From a virus: a stretch of DNA of 64,000 bases. Below, piece after piece: positions 47,490 to 57,163 of the stretch (positions are counted from its first letter, which is position 1; every line of letters starts with the position of its first letter). The translations under genes and the position numbers were made by a program. The stretch is from positions 1 through 64,000 of the IMG/VR virus record IMGVR_UViG_3300030419_005383. The stretch is one strand, 5' to 3'. The notes under the pieces are model-generated. The model did no database searches, was not told the DNA's origin, and saw only the letters and a list, made by a program, of their open reading frames with translations.

Positions 47490-50400
47490 TCATGGCCCCA
47501 TGGCGTCTACAAGCTCATCGGTGCCCTGTTGGTTTTGTAGATCCCAGGTGGGGGCTAGTCCTTGATTGTCCCGAATCACCTTCAACGCTGCATCATATTT
47601 ACCCACATATTTTCTGGTCTCAGGGTGAAGTCCGCGATCATCACGGTTCTTGGTTTTAAATTCAGCGCGAGGATTTCGTAATGCCACTGTAAGGTTTCCT
47701 GGGCCGGTATTGTATGCCGCAGCGGAAAGTCTCCACGCATCTTCCTCAGAGTCTGCGTGAGAAGCGAACTTTTTGTGCAACATCTTTAGATACCGGGCCG
47801 CAGCATCAGCCTGTTCTCTCCAGTCTTGATAGTTCCTCGGATCAATCTTGAGATCTTCGCTGGCGGTTTTTGGCATGATCTGAAACATGCCTTGAGCACC
47901 AGCCTTGCTTATCGCTCCTGGCTTGAACCTGGATTCAACCCAAGCAATACCCTGCAACATACCTGGGGGAAGGCCGTACCTTTCCTCTATACGGAAAAAG
48001 TGGTCCCTCATTTCCTTGGGAACCCTCTCATTAAAGAGTCCATCATAGTTTTTCTTGTAGCCAAGGATGTACTTGTCTGGGCTATCAAAAGCTCCAGCTT
48101 CATCTAAAACCGTCCCACCAACACCACCAACAACCCTGGGGCCCGACTCGCCTGGCTCTGGCTCGACATCTTCCACGGTCATATCGCCAACTGCGCTTTT
48201 GAACTGGGGCTCGTCGCCTTCCATCCGCATCTGGTCCACTGCGCTTTTGAACTGAGGCTCGTCGCCTTCCATCTCTTCGCTCGTGGCTTCCCCGATTTTT
48301 GTTTCTCCAGCATCTTGCTCAAGTGGAACATCAGATCTGGCCCACTCCAGGGCCTGCTGCAACGCGCTTTCTGATGGCCCAATGTTCTGCAACGCTCGAT
48401 TAGCCGCGCCTGCTTGAGTCTGGTAACGGGCCTGGTTTGCTTTTTCGTTTTCAACTTGTTGGATGGATTTCTGAAGTTGAGATTGTAGGTCTGCGATCTT
48501 CTGGTCGTGCTTTTCCTTCGCCTGTTGATAGGCGGCAACCTTCATGGTCTCTTTGTCACGATCATCTTGTCGAACAATTTCTCCATGCCGACCCAGTGTT
48601 CGTTCGTCTTTCCAGTGACCAGCAGCTTTCATCCTTGCAGAGCGGTCGTTAAAACTTGCCAATTCATCATCAATTTCTTGCTGTAGCTGACCGGCCACAG
48701 GGCCAAGTTGGGCGATATTTTTTCTGCTTTCGGTAGCCATCCGGCCATAATACTTCCTCGCGTCTTCCGTGCTTTTGCGCTTTTGCGCTAAGTCCAAGAC
48801 CTGTTGACGCTGATCCCGTTGCGACATCAGTCCAAAACCAGGGATTACATTCTCAAGACCCGCGACCGCCTCATCTGACAGTGCCGGCATAGCCTCGGCT
48901 GGAGGCGGCGGCTCTCCCGCGGCCAATGGCCCGACTGGAGGCGGGGGAGTGTCAAACAAGCCATCAAACTCTTTTTTAGCTGCCTTAGCCTCAGCCCCAG
49001 AAGCCGCAGTGTAGAACGAGTCCTGTAGCTCAAGGTCAGTCGCGTCAACTACACGATCTGAAAGCGGCACAGGAGCCTGCTCCGGTCCAAGTCTTCCCGC
49101 CTCGCGGGCTAGTCTTCTTCCTTCACGCACAGCTTGACGCTGGCCTCTTGCTGCCTGCCGGGCTTTAGTCAATTCTTCCTGACCCGTTCCAAACACTTCT
49201 CCAGCGGGCTCTGCATCTTCTACGGCAAGGTCTTCTGGAGCAACTTCGCCGAATTCAAATTGTTCCTCTTCAGGAAGAGCGCCTTCTGTATCTTCTACGG
49301 CAATCTGTTTCGGAGCAACTTCGCCGAATTCAAATTGTTCCTCTTCAGGAAGAGCGCCTTCTGTATCTTCTACGGCAATCTGTTTCGGATGAACTTTGCC
49401 GAATTGAACCTGTGACACCGATTTGGCCGGATCGATTGGATCCAAGGCGTCAAATGGCACACTCAAGTCTAATTCAGCGAGCCTACCCATGAAGTTACCG
49501 AAAACGCTTGTGCCTGCCTGGCGGGCCTCTCTTGCTTCCTGGCGCTCACCGATTCGTTGTAGCTTCGCCGCATGACGAGCCGCACTTGTTTCCTGGCGCT
49601 CACCGATTCGCTCTCGCTTCGCCTCATGGCGCTTACCGAACCGTTCTGTCCGCCGCTTGTATCGATCAAGTGCCGGTGACACTTCACGGAAACCGGACGG
49701 AGCCATATACTCGCCGTAATACTGCTGGCTCCTATATGGGAGACCGGCCATCCTCATCAATTCAGCATGCTGTCGCGAGGCGCTCAATTGTGAAGGTGCT
49801 GATTCCCCAGAAAAATCAATGTTGCCCATCTTCTCAGCTTGTTCAAAAAGCTTAGCAGATGTGCTGTCTTTGGCCATTTCGTCAATTGCCGCAGTTATGT
49901 CAGCTTCGCTATAGACCGGAAATTCAGACTGAATGTAGGGACCAGGCTCCTGACCAGCAAAAAAATCAGCCTTTAGCCCTTGGGTGATTGAATCGTCTGC
50001 ACCATGCTCCTCCATCATTGCGTCATAGATTATTCGATTCAAAGCGAGCTTCTTGGCTCTATATGTATTTGCATCTTTGCTTTTTAGGTCTCCCACGATG
50101 TTCCCTGACATCCTTCTCAATTGGCGTAGCGCGGTATCGGTATCGGGCCAGGTAGTGCGCTTGTAGTCCCTTAAAACCTTATCCACGGCGTCAATTTGTT
50201 TCTGAGTCAACTCAAGACGCTTTTCATTATCTACGCTAATGCCTCTCAGTTGGTTGGAGAGTTTTACCTCCCGATCCTGTTCGGACTCTTTCAGTGAGCC
50301 CGCTGTCCTGATGAGGGAGGGGCCCATTGTTTGGAAGAGCCTGGCTTGCTGCGAAGCTGGAGAATACTTCTGCTGAGCCTCCCACCTCTTCAGGGCGTCT

Positions 50401-50504
50401 GCATCGCTGAGACCACCCAGCGAATATTGCGAAGCTGCCGATGGCTGTGGCGACATAAGAATTTGAGCCAGAAGCTGGTCTGCGACTGTTTTTGTTTTTG
50501 CCAT
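47490..50504 (-). CDS. Internal/ejection protein with C-terminal lytic transglycosylase
   Basis: 1004 residues, ATG after AGGAAATAGTC. Residues about 836-985 are an SLT-type transglycosylase domain: GLPPGMLQGIAWVESRF with catalytic E857, AQGMFQIMP (870-878) and AAYNTGPGNL (929-938). It would open the host cell wall during DNA entry, like the T7 gp16 transglycosylase. Upstream of it are charged coiled coils, a 25-residue repeat in three copies (368-442) and a doubled MEGDEPQFKSAV (745-771). Downstream neighbour is the giant protein, upstream neighbours are two small ejection-type proteins. Confidence 0.82.
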   Translation of the reverse strand: MAKTKTVADQLLAQILMSPQPSAASQYSLGGLSDADALKRWEAQQKYSPASQQARLFQTMGPSLIRTAGSLKESEQDREVKLSNQLRGISVDNEKRLELTQKQIDAVDKVLRDYKRTTWPDTDTALRQLRRMSGNIVGDLKSKDANTYRAKKLALNRIIYDAMMEEHGADDSITQGLKADFFAGQEPGPYIQSEFPVYSEADITAAIDEMAKDSTSAKLFEQAEKMGNIDFSGESAPSQLSASRQHAELMRMAGLPYRSQQYYGEYMAPSGFREVSPALDRYKRRTERFGKRHEAKRERIGERQETSAARHAAKLQRIGERQEAREARQAGTSVFGNFMGRLAELDLSVPFDALDPIDPAKSVSQVQFGKVHPKQIAVEDTEGALPEEEQFEFGEVAPKQIAVEDTEGALPEEEQFEFGEVAPEDLAVEDAEPAGEVFGTGQEELTKARQAARGQRQAVREGRRLAREAGRLGPEQAPVPLSDRVVDATDLELQDSFYTAASGAEAKAAKKEFDGLFDTPPPPVGPLAAGEPPPPAEAMPALSDEAVAGLENVIPGFGLMSQRDQRQQVLDLAQKRKSTEDARKYYGRMATESRKNIAQLGPVAGQLQQEIDDELASFNDRSARMKAAGHWKDERTLGRHGEIVRQDDRDKETMKVAAYQQAKEKHDQKIADLQSQLQKSIQQVENEKANQARYQTQAGAANRALQNIGPSESALQQALEWARSDVPLEQDAGETKIGEATSEEMEGDEPQFKSAVDQMRMEGDEPQFKSAVGDMTVEDVEPEPGESGPRVVGGVGGTVLDEAGAFDSPDKYILGYKKNYDGLFNERVPKEMRDHFFRIEERYGLPPGMLQGIAWVESRFKPGAISKAGAQGMFQIMPKTASEDLKIDPRNYQDWREQADAAARYLKMLHKKFASHADSEEDAWRLSAAAYNTGPGNLTVALRNPRAEFKTKNRDDRGLHPETRKYVGKYDAALKVIRDNQGLAPTWDLQNQQGTDELVDAMGP
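49179..49403 (-). repeat. Three 75-base tandem repeats inside the transglycosylase gene
   Basis: Two nearly perfect copies and one diverged copy of a 75-base unit, each giving FGEVAPKQIAVEDTEGALPE plus five residues. In-frame, so copy number can change without a frameshift. Encodes an acidic linker. Confidence 0.75.
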
Positions 50505-50513
50505 GACTATTTC

Positions 50514-51491
50514 CTATAGGAGCTTGTACCGACTGGGGGGGGTCGATGATGCCCCAGTGCCACCAAGAGAATACTTGCCCGTGTTAGGATTGAAGTTTTC
50601 CATCAACTCATCATCTAGATGTGTTGGACTGATCCTCTGGGCTCTGGAACGCGCCCGTGCTGCCCGCCGCCCGTACCCGGCACCAGCACGCGATGGCGCC
50701 TCACCCATTTCGGCCATCGTTCGAGCCGCTTCTGGGTCAACATCAAAACCGGCCCTCTTGGCCGCTGTCTTTTGCGCCTCAAGCTGTTTTCTGCTTAGCT
50801 CCTCAGCCCTGCCGGTCGCTTTCTGGGCCGCAGCTTCCGCCGACAATGGTTTCCCAGTTTTCAGGGCTGCGGTTGCTGCCATCAGGCCTGTCTGTAGCGC
50901 CCCAACAGCAGACTCTCGCCTTCTTTTCCTGAATTGCGCGTCTGCTTCCTCAAGCTCTCGACGGCGGTCAATCTTCATCTGTTCCTTGTGCTGCCTTTCT
51001 TGTTCAGCAAGCCTGGAGCCCTCACGAAAGAGATCCGCCATCTGCCCGCTGGCCTCTCGTCGTTCTCTGACCTGTGAGGCCGCAGATGTATCTCCGCGAG
51101 CGGCCAATCCAGCCTGTAGCTGCTGTGAAAACTCCCTTGCCCCGCGGAACATGCCTGGTGGCATTTCTCTACGGATAGGGCCTTGCCCTCTTAATTCCTG
51201 CAACTCTTCGTATTGTTGTCTCTCAAGGGGTGTTCGAAACACTCCCAGGCCTGATTCGACGAGAGTTGGAGCTGCCGTCATCCCAATTCCAGCCAATTGC
51301 CGAAGACGCAAGACTTCCTGGTTGTACGCCGCCTGCTCCGGGGAACCCAGATACTGCTGGGCGAAGCCTTGTGAAGCCCGGTCCATCCATGGGGGCTGAA
51401 GGCTCTGCTGCGGATACGAGCCAGGCTCGATTGGGCGCCCATAGGCGTCTACCGCTAAACCGCTAATCATCGGATCGAATTCATATGCCAT
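50514..51491 (-). CDS. Coiled-coil internal virion protein, 325 residues
   Basis: ATG after GAGGAATCAAAC. Central charged coiled coil (roughly 130-205; EQERQHKEQMKIDRRRELEE), alanine-rich flanks, and a KYSLGG element near the C-terminus (307) that also appears as QYSLGG near the N-terminus of the following protein. Position between the glycine-zipper protein and the transglycosylase matches the core-protein order of podovirus ejection modules (T7 gp14-gp15-gp16). Function by position. Confidence 0.6.
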   Translation of the reverse strand: MAYEFDPMISGLAVDAYGRPIEPGSYPQQSLQPPWMDRASQGFAQQYLGSPEQAAYNQEVLRLRQLAGIGMTAAPTLVESGLGVFRTPLERQQYEELQELRGQGPIRREMPPGMFRGAREFSQQLQAGLAARGDTSAASQVRERREASGQMADLFREGSRLAEQERQHKEQMKIDRRRELEEADAQFRKRRRESAVGALQTGLMAATAALKTGKPLSAEAAAQKATGRAEELSRKQLEAQKTAAKRAGFDVDPEAARTMAEMGEAPSRAGAGYGRRAARARSRAQRISPTHLDDELMENFNPNTGKYSLGGTGASSTPPSRYKLL

Positions 51492-51505
51492 GTTTGATTC
51501 CTCAA

Positions 51506-51955
51506 TTACCCGATTCCATAAAGGTCTGCGTTGAATCTATCGGTGAGCGTTGCACCACCGACATTCATCGCCTCAACAATTGGGGCGTCTGCTTCACCAA
51601 TCTGAACCGGCCTTGGGGAATCAGCCCTCTTGGCCAGCTCTGCTGCTTCTTTATTGAAGCGTTTTTGCGCTTCTTCTGCTCTTTCTTGAGCTTGCTTTTC
51701 CAACGCTGTAATCGCCTTCTGTTCTTTCATTGCCTTCTTCGCGCTCACGCCACCCATGATGGCTCCAGCAACCAAGCCAACGCCAGCGCCAATAAGCGTG
51801 CCAACAACCGGAACGGCACTGCCCATTGCCGCACCCATCATCATTCCGGTAGTCGCCCCGGTTGCGCCCGTCTTCAGTCCGGTCACAGCGGCCTCTGACC
51901 GCATCGCTTTTCTTTCGGCTTCTGTGAAATCAGTTGTAAGGTCTTTATCAGCCAT
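51506..51955 (-). CDS. Glycine-zipper membrane-active virion protein, 149 residues
   Basis: The stretch GATGATTGMMMGAAMGSAV and then GTLIGAGVGLVAGAIMGG (residues about 25-72) is a glycine zipper able to insert in membranes and oligomerise; an acidic/lysine coiled helix follows. Typical of small ejection proteins that help form a channel through the inner membrane. Weak ribosome site (GGCGGGAC before CTCAAATG). Confidence 0.62.
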   Translation of the reverse strand: MADKDLTTDFTEAERKAMRSEAAVTGLKTGATGATTGMMMGAAMGSAVPVVGTLIGAGVGLVAGAIMGGVSAKKAMKEQKAITALEKQAQERAEEAQKRFNKEAAELAKRADSPRPVQIGEADAPIVEAMNVGGATLTDRFNADLYGIG

Positions 51956-51983
51956 TTGAGTCCCGCCGTCTTAGGATACCATC

Positions 51984-52796
51984 CTATCCGAATCGTTTGA
52001 CTGGTGCAGTCAGCCCATAGTAGTCCACGATGATATTTCGGGCAGATGCGCTTGCGGGAGCGATTGCAATGACCGGCGCAAGCGCCTGTGTAGAAGCGGG
52101 AATGTTTGTTGTAACAACCGGGCCAACGTCTTTGTTCTCAACTTGAAATTGTATACCGCTGCGTGTTCTGCGCCATCCAAGGGTTGCGTACTTCGTGTTT
52201 GCCGCAACCTTTAAATCTACCTTTGTTTCTGCTGTTCCTTTTCGGCAGACTCCGAACCAATTGACAGCAGTTGCTGTTGCTCTGGCCGCAAACCCTATTC
52301 CATGGGCGGTGTTTGACCCGGCAGCATCAGGTATAACGGTGGCGCTATAGAATAGACCGGCCCAGATATTGACTTGAGTCAACGTTCCGTCCAGTTTGAT
52401 TTTTATGAACAGCCTCGCTCCGACCGGAGGTGGGCCGTAAAACGGACATGTTGTTGTTTGGCCCTGATGAATCGCAATACCGTTTCCTGACGATCCTGCT
52501 GTAGTCAGCTTAATCATCCCACAATCCAGCCAACCAGACGCAGAAGGGCTTACCGCAGCAACGGATCCGCCGCCTGAGCCAATATCAGCAATGACCCACC
52601 CTAATCGACCGACTTCGCCCGTCTCGGCAGAAGGAACCTCGAAATCATCCCACAACCTGTAGCCGCTCTGCTGCGACAAAGTGACACTTGTAGGCGTCAG
52701 GTTGCTTGCGCGAACAATCGGCCTTGTAAGCCTTTCGCGCTTTCGAGACTTTTTGACCGGTCTTGATTTAACTGAACGGCCACCACGCCATGACAT
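51984..52796 (-). CDS. Beta-rich lectin-like protein with basic N-terminus, 270 residues
   Basis: Start ATG in TGATG overlap behind AGCGGGAG; a TTG one codon upstream is discounted. Residues 1-30 are basic (SRPVKKSRKRERL); the rest alternates strands (GYRLWDDFEVPS, GWLDCGMIKLTT, LFIKIKLDGTLTQVNIWAG) and ends NIIVDYYGLTAPVKRFG, consistent with a concanavalin-like beta sandwich of an appendage. Belongs to the tail/appendage cluster. Confidence 0.58.
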   Translation of the reverse strand: MSWRGGRSVKSRPVKKSRKRERLTRPIVRASNLTPTSVTLSQQSGYRLWDDFEVPSAETGEVGRLGWVIADIGSGGGSVAAVSPSASGWLDCGMIKLTTAGSSGNGIAIHQGQTTTCPFYGPPPVGARLFIKIKLDGTLTQVNIWAGLFYSATVIPDAAGSNTAHGIGFAARATATAVNWFGVCRKGTAETKVDLKVAANTKYATLGWRRTRSGIQFQVENKDVGPVVTTNIPASTQALAPVIAIAPASASARNIIVDYYGLTAPVKRFG

Positions 52797-53614
52797 CAAC
52801 CGCTCCCGCTGTAGTTGGTGTGAACATCGACCACCATTGATCTCACATCAACAATAATCTGGCCAGTATTTTGGCCAGCCGTAGCCGTTAATGGCTTGAC
52901 GTAAACAGCAACGCTGTGCATTCCCTCGTCAAGCTCTTTGTGACAAATCATAGACACGTTCTTTCGAGCCAGGAAATTGGAAAACGTCCTGATACCAACA
53001 CCATCTACACCTGTAGCTTCAGCCCAATCAATAAACCGATTATCAGGGTCAGACGCCAGGCAGACTTCACGAACAGTTCCATCAACTTTTGGGCCATCGT
53101 TAAAAGCCAACCATAGGCGAGCGCATTGCGTTCCATCATCCTCGAAAGCTGAAGGTTGCCAAGTCGAAGACGAAGACGAATAATTTCCAATCATTGGGTC
53201 GTTATCTGTAGATACCTGCGATCTTTCCGGTAAATTTCCGCCTTCTTCATAGACGTACAAGTTGCAAAACACTGAAACCTTGCAGTCATCTCTTGGCACA
53301 TAGAAAGTGACGCCAAGCCCAGGGCAGGCGTTGTCTGTCTTTGTGTGATTAGAGTGGAAAAACGCCTGATGCCCATAGCCCTCAGGAGTCATTCGGTAGT
53401 GAACGTCTCCAGTTACCGCGACCATTCTTGGGCTGGGAGCACCGTAAAACTCAGGTTTATAAATGTACTCACGAGTGATCCAATTTGTGCTGGATGTGAG
53501 ATCCGAAGCCTCAATGTCCTCATTGATAAAATCTGAAATTTCTTGCAGTTTGTCTTGTATGTCTGATGCGCTGACTGTGTCGCCAGGTGAGAAATTAGTG
53601 AATGTCGTCGGCAT
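52796..53614 (-). CDS. Tail appendage protein C, 272 residues
   Basis: ATG after GGGAGATAGAA. The N-terminal 45 residues (FSPGDTVSASDIQDKLQEIS, then INEDIEASDLT) match in plan the starts of the next two upstream genes: a 'GD-T/V' turn, an amphipathic helix, then 'N..L..SNL'. The body is beta-rich. Likely attached to the tail or neck. Confidence 0.6.
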   Translation of the reverse strand: MPTTFTNFSPGDTVSASDIQDKLQEISDFINEDIEASDLTSSTNWITREYIYKPEFYGAPSPRMVAVTGDVHYRMTPEGYGHQAFFHSNHTKTDNACPGLGVTFYVPRDDCKVSVFCNLYVYEEGGNLPERSQVSTDNDPMIGNYSSSSSTWQPSAFEDDGTQCARLWLAFNDGPKVDGTVREVCLASDPDNRFIDWAEATGVDGVGIRTFSNFLARKNVSMICHKELDEGMHSVAVYVKPLTATAGQNTGQIIVDVRSMVVDVHTNYSGSG

Positions 53615-53616
53615 TT

Positions 53617-54309
53617 CTATCTCCCAAACAATTCCACATAGAGGTACGGCGCAGAAAACGTGATGTCCAAAGTCGGATGAAGGTTTTGTTTAAGAAACAA
53701 GCCAAACCAAACTGTACTTGAGCTTGAACTCGTAAACTTGTGGGCAATAGTCGTAATGCCCCTGAAGACAACTCCAGCCCGCGCAATCTCAAACGGCCTG
53801 TCTTCGTGTTCATCACTATCTGATCTACTGCCTGAGACTGAGGACCCATCGCCTTTTGCTACAGATTCATGAAATTGGAAGTTTCGTTTCGTCTCGTCAA
53901 TCAAGGTCCAAGTGGAATTGTCTGTAGAATATCCAATCGCCACCTGTCCGTAAGGTGGGTCTTCCGAATAGTCACTGGCCCCTAATGCTATCTCAAACGA
54001 TGCCCTGACAATACAGGTAGTAGTGCTGTCAGACAGGTCGAAAGAACCAACCATCATCTGATCACCACCAATAAAATTGGGAACCGAAAAATAATCGCCG
54101 TTGTGAGTCGTATAGCTTGAACTGCTAAAAGAATTTAGGTCCAATCGAACCGCGCTTGCTTCAAAACACCCGCCATCCAACCCTTCCTCTCTAAGGTTGG
54201 CCCTGTTGATTGATCCTGTTGCTGATGCCCAATTATCGAGAGTTTTATTAGCATCAGTGGTGTTTAGAACATCGCCGGCTGTGACTTTAGTAATCGAAAC
54301 CCGGCTCAT
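53617..54309 (-). CDS. Tail appendage protein B, 230 residues
   Basis: ATGA overlap start. Begins VSITKVTAGDVLNTTDANKT and a short helix, then SINRANLREEGLDG: the same start plan as its neighbours. Beta-rich body with serine-rich loops (FTSSSSSTVWFGLFL) and a terminal strand LYVELFGR. Confidence 0.6.
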   Translation of the reverse strand: MSRVSITKVTAGDVLNTTDANKTLDNWASATGSINRANLREEGLDGGCFEASAVRLDLNSFSSSSYTTHNGDYFSVPNFIGGDQMMVGSFDLSDSTTTCIVRASFEIALGASDYSEDPPYGQVAIGYSTDNSTWTLIDETKRNFQFHESVAKGDGSSVSGSRSDSDEHEDRPFEIARAGVVFRGITTIAHKFTSSSSSTVWFGLFLKQNLHPTLDITFSAPYLYVELFGR

Positions 54310-55016
54310 CTGTACCTCGCACGAATCAAAAGTTCCCTTTGCTTCATGGTGAAAGTAAAGTCCGCACCAACAAAGTAGCTTGTGTTTTGATTCATGTTGA
54401 GGTGGTCTTGCTCCACAATCTTAAGGCTCTGCTCTAAGTAGACGAGCTGCGCTTCAAGTTGAACAATATGACTCCCAGCTACTACTGGAATGGCTCCTAC
54501 CAAATAAGCTGAATCACGAGCCCTTCTCGCTGAAGAAAACCCAGTTTCAGAAACAATCATTCCATCTACTGACAGGCGGAACCTGCAAAGAGTCGATGTC
54601 GGGTCTCTCTTAAGGGTGACACTTGTCGATGAAGAGTCTGTTCCGGGGACCTGAAGCCAGTCAGGATCAGTTGCATCATATGACCACTTCCAACCGCCAG
54701 ACCATTCAACCATCAACAACGCATCAGCCTCAACCTCTATTGTTCTTCTGCTGATATTTGTGTTGTCAACGTCCTCGTACTGCCAGTCTGTTGTAGATGA
54801 AACAAGCGCCGAAGAGTCAGTGCTCGAAGATGTAGACCAGAATTGATTACAGGCATTAACTGCCAGCATGTCTTTCTTAATGAAATTGGCTGGAAAATTA
54901 TCACGGTCCAGATTCCCGTTGAATTCTTCGGCGAAATTCGTGTGATTCAGATTCCAATCATCTGGATCAATCACGTCACCAGATTCGAATGCTCTTTTCT
55001 GATACCGAAAAGCCAT
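54306..55016 (-). CDS. Tail appendage protein A, 236 residues
   Basis: ATG after GGAGAGGCGTTG in TGATG overlap; a TTG one codon earlier is discounted. Starts FESGDVIDPDDWNLNHTNFA, then GNLDRDNFPANFI, the plan shared by the three neighbouring genes; this 'GD-V-I-x-x-x-x-W-N' start is typical of phage neck/tail appendage proteins whose N-terminus docks on the tail. Beta-rich remainder. Confidence 0.62.
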   Translation of the reverse strand: MAFRYQKRAFESGDVIDPDDWNLNHTNFAEEFNGNLDRDNFPANFIKKDMLAVNACNQFWSTSSSTDSSALVSSTTDWQYEDVDNTNISRRTIEVEADALLMVEWSGGWKWSYDATDPDWLQVPGTDSSSTSVTLKRDPTSTLCRFRLSVDGMIVSETGFSSARRARDSAYLVGAIPVVAGSHIVQLEAQLVYLEQSLKIVEQDHLNMNQNTSYFVGADFTFTMKQRELLIRARYR

Positions 55017-57163
55017 CAACGCCTCTCCGAGCCCAGCACAGTTGTCATGGGCAACATGTTTCGCTGTTCACCAACCTTAATCTCAAGATCAATCCCAATG
55101 ATCTGAATCCTCTGAGACGCTGCGCTAATGTCAAGCTGAAGTTCGTGAACCGGTTGTTCATGCATGGCCGAGATGTCAAACCGAATAACAACGGGGCGAT
55201 GGGTATTCCATGTATACGGGCCGTCCCAGGTCGCGGTGTCATAGTGAGACAACGCATCAAGCGGATAGACTTGGTCCAGCCCAATTGCATCAGTCAACGA
55301 CGTTGAGTCCTGCCGGTTTACTGTAAAGTTGAGATTGATGTCGTTTTTCCCGTATCCAACCGCATAAATCATCGCATACGCAGGCTGAACAGCCCTATAA
55401 ACAGCACCAAAATCGAAATGAGAAGTTCGGTATAGCGAGCTGATAGGTTTTGTTGACCCAATCGCGCCAGTATCGCCTCTACCTTTGGTTGTAATCCCGC
55501 GAGTGTAAACATGCAGGCCTGGGTTGTTGGTAGTATCGTGGCTCCCAAAAATCAGATACCCGCGGTGGTCCTTTGTCTCCACCATGCAACTGATTGGGAA
55601 ATTCTCCCTTACTGACCAAGCGCCAATCTCATAGTGGTAGATCAAAACCAAGTGATTCTTGACGCCGCCAGAACTTGGTACAGATAACCAATACTCTTTG
55701 TCCTGATGGTAAACAACGCCACACGCATTCATCATCGCTGACTTATTGATTTCTTTGATCTGATCAGGAATTGATGCACTAAGGTTCACGATCTTAGTCG
55801 CCGTCCCCGTGTTCTCCAGGGCCCCAGCAAGTACATATACGCCGGCATCTGATAGAAACATCAGACCAACACCTGGGACCTCTTTGATTGTGTTTGGGGC
55901 AGAACAACCAACGTCTCTGGTTAGAGTCTGGGCATAGAAACCATTCAACGGATCACCTTTGATCAGGTAAATCCCACGCGGCTTAAAAATCACAAGAGAA
56001 TTCTTCGTTGGATAAATTCCAGTGATTGCGCCCATGTCTGAGTCGCCAACCTGAAACACGTTGTCTACTGGAAAAACCTCAGGTTGATTCGGGGCCGAAA
56101 ACCGAACCTCGTTGTTAGCCATTCCGGCAACAAACATCGTGTTTTTGAACACTGCCAAATACTTTGACCCGGCAGGCCAAAACCCAAAATCGTTCGGATC
56201 CATCAACGAACCAAGCCCATAGTCTTGAAGACCGTCTTCATAGTAGGTCGTGATGTTGTCCTGAATCTCAGCCAAGAAATAATAATTCTCACCATCTTGG
56301 GCTTCGATCAGGTCACCGTTCGAATCGGCAAGATTAAGCGTTCTGTAAATCCGGCGAGCAACCACTGACCGATCACCCCTTGGGACATGAACAGCAAGGA
56401 AGTGCCTATACTTGAGACCAGATTCTCTACAGATATTATCAAATCGAATCAGCGAGCTTGACGCCGAGGGCGGTGACTCCTGCCCTCTTTCATTTAAAAA
56501 CGTAACTTTGTAACGATAAGCTGCTGGCGTTCTGTCACTGTACGACGGGTCAACGGTGCCATCTTCGTCTAATTCTGGAAGATCGTCTCTGTGAATATCT
56601 GGACTGGCCGGACCAAGCCCCAGCTCTCTCACTGTTGTTTGACGGTCAATCAGACTCACTGACGGCGCAGAGGGAGGCGAGTCGAACCCAGCGCGATGGG
56701 CTACCCTGCCGTCGAAAACAATCGGCTCATCAAAGCCGTTGACCATGTACAAGCGGCCACCAAAAGACTGCGACTGCGTCCGCTGCCATGAGCCATTTAA
56801 ATAAGTGCGAGCGGTGTAAGTGCTGGCATTAAACCGCGGGACATACGCTTCTGGGCTCGCTGGGGCACTGGCACCCTTGAAATATTTTAGCTCACCATCA
56901 GCCGTTTCATAAATCAGCCACTGGCGCCCACCGTTGTGCTGAGCAAACCAGTGCAAGCTAGTAATTTCTGACTCACCAAAGTAAGCCGGCTGCGAATACT
57001 CGACAAAAGGTGCCGTGACCAGAGGATGGTAGCCACCTGAGTCTTTCCATCCATCCCGCTGATCCCACGTCATGTCGCGAATTAGGCTCGCAGTTGCCGG
57101 AGAAGGCTTCCAGCGTTGGTCCATGCCCCTCAGTTTGGCGATTTGAAAAACTTGAGTTTTCAT
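55016..57163 (-). CDS. Large tail (nozzle-like) protein, 715 residues
   Basis: ATGA overlap with the adaptor gene. The N-terminus resembles tail-tube-like proteins (IAKLRGMDQRW, LIRDMTWDQRDGW); after that come repeated beta motifs with aromatic cores, such as WLIYETADGELKYF and LVIFKPRGIYLIKG, the pattern of a beta-propeller. In podoviruses the protein following the head-tail adaptor is usually the tail-nozzle (T7 gp12-like); position and length fit this. Assignment by position and sequence pattern. Confidence 0.62.
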   Translation of the reverse strand: MKTQVFQIAKLRGMDQRWKPSPATASLIRDMTWDQRDGWKDSGGYHPLVTAPFVEYSQPAYFGESEITSLHWFAQHNGGRQWLIYETADGELKYFKGASAPASPEAYVPRFNASTYTARTYLNGSWQRTQSQSFGGRLYMVNGFDEPIVFDGRVAHRAGFDSPPSAPSVSLIDRQTTVRELGLGPASPDIHRDDLPELDEDGTVDPSYSDRTPAAYRYKVTFLNERGQESPPSASSSLIRFDNICRESGLKYRHFLAVHVPRGDRSVVARRIYRTLNLADSNGDLIEAQDGENYYFLAEIQDNITTYYEDGLQDYGLGSLMDPNDFGFWPAGSKYLAVFKNTMFVAGMANNEVRFSAPNQPEVFPVDNVFQVGDSDMGAITGIYPTKNSLVIFKPRGIYLIKGDPLNGFYAQTLTRDVGCSAPNTIKEVPGVGLMFLSDAGVYVLAGALENTGTATKIVNLSASIPDQIKEINKSAMMNACGVVYHQDKEYWLSVPSSGGVKNHLVLIYHYEIGAWSVRENFPISCMVETKDHRGYLIFGSHDTTNNPGLHVYTRGITTKGRGDTGAIGSTKPISSLYRTSHFDFGAVYRAVQPAYAMIYAVGYGKNDINLNFTVNRQDSTSLTDAIGLDQVYPLDALSHYDTATWDGPYTWNTHRPVVIRFDISAMHEQPVHELQLDISAASQRIQIIGIDLEIKVGEQRNMLPMTTVLGSERR

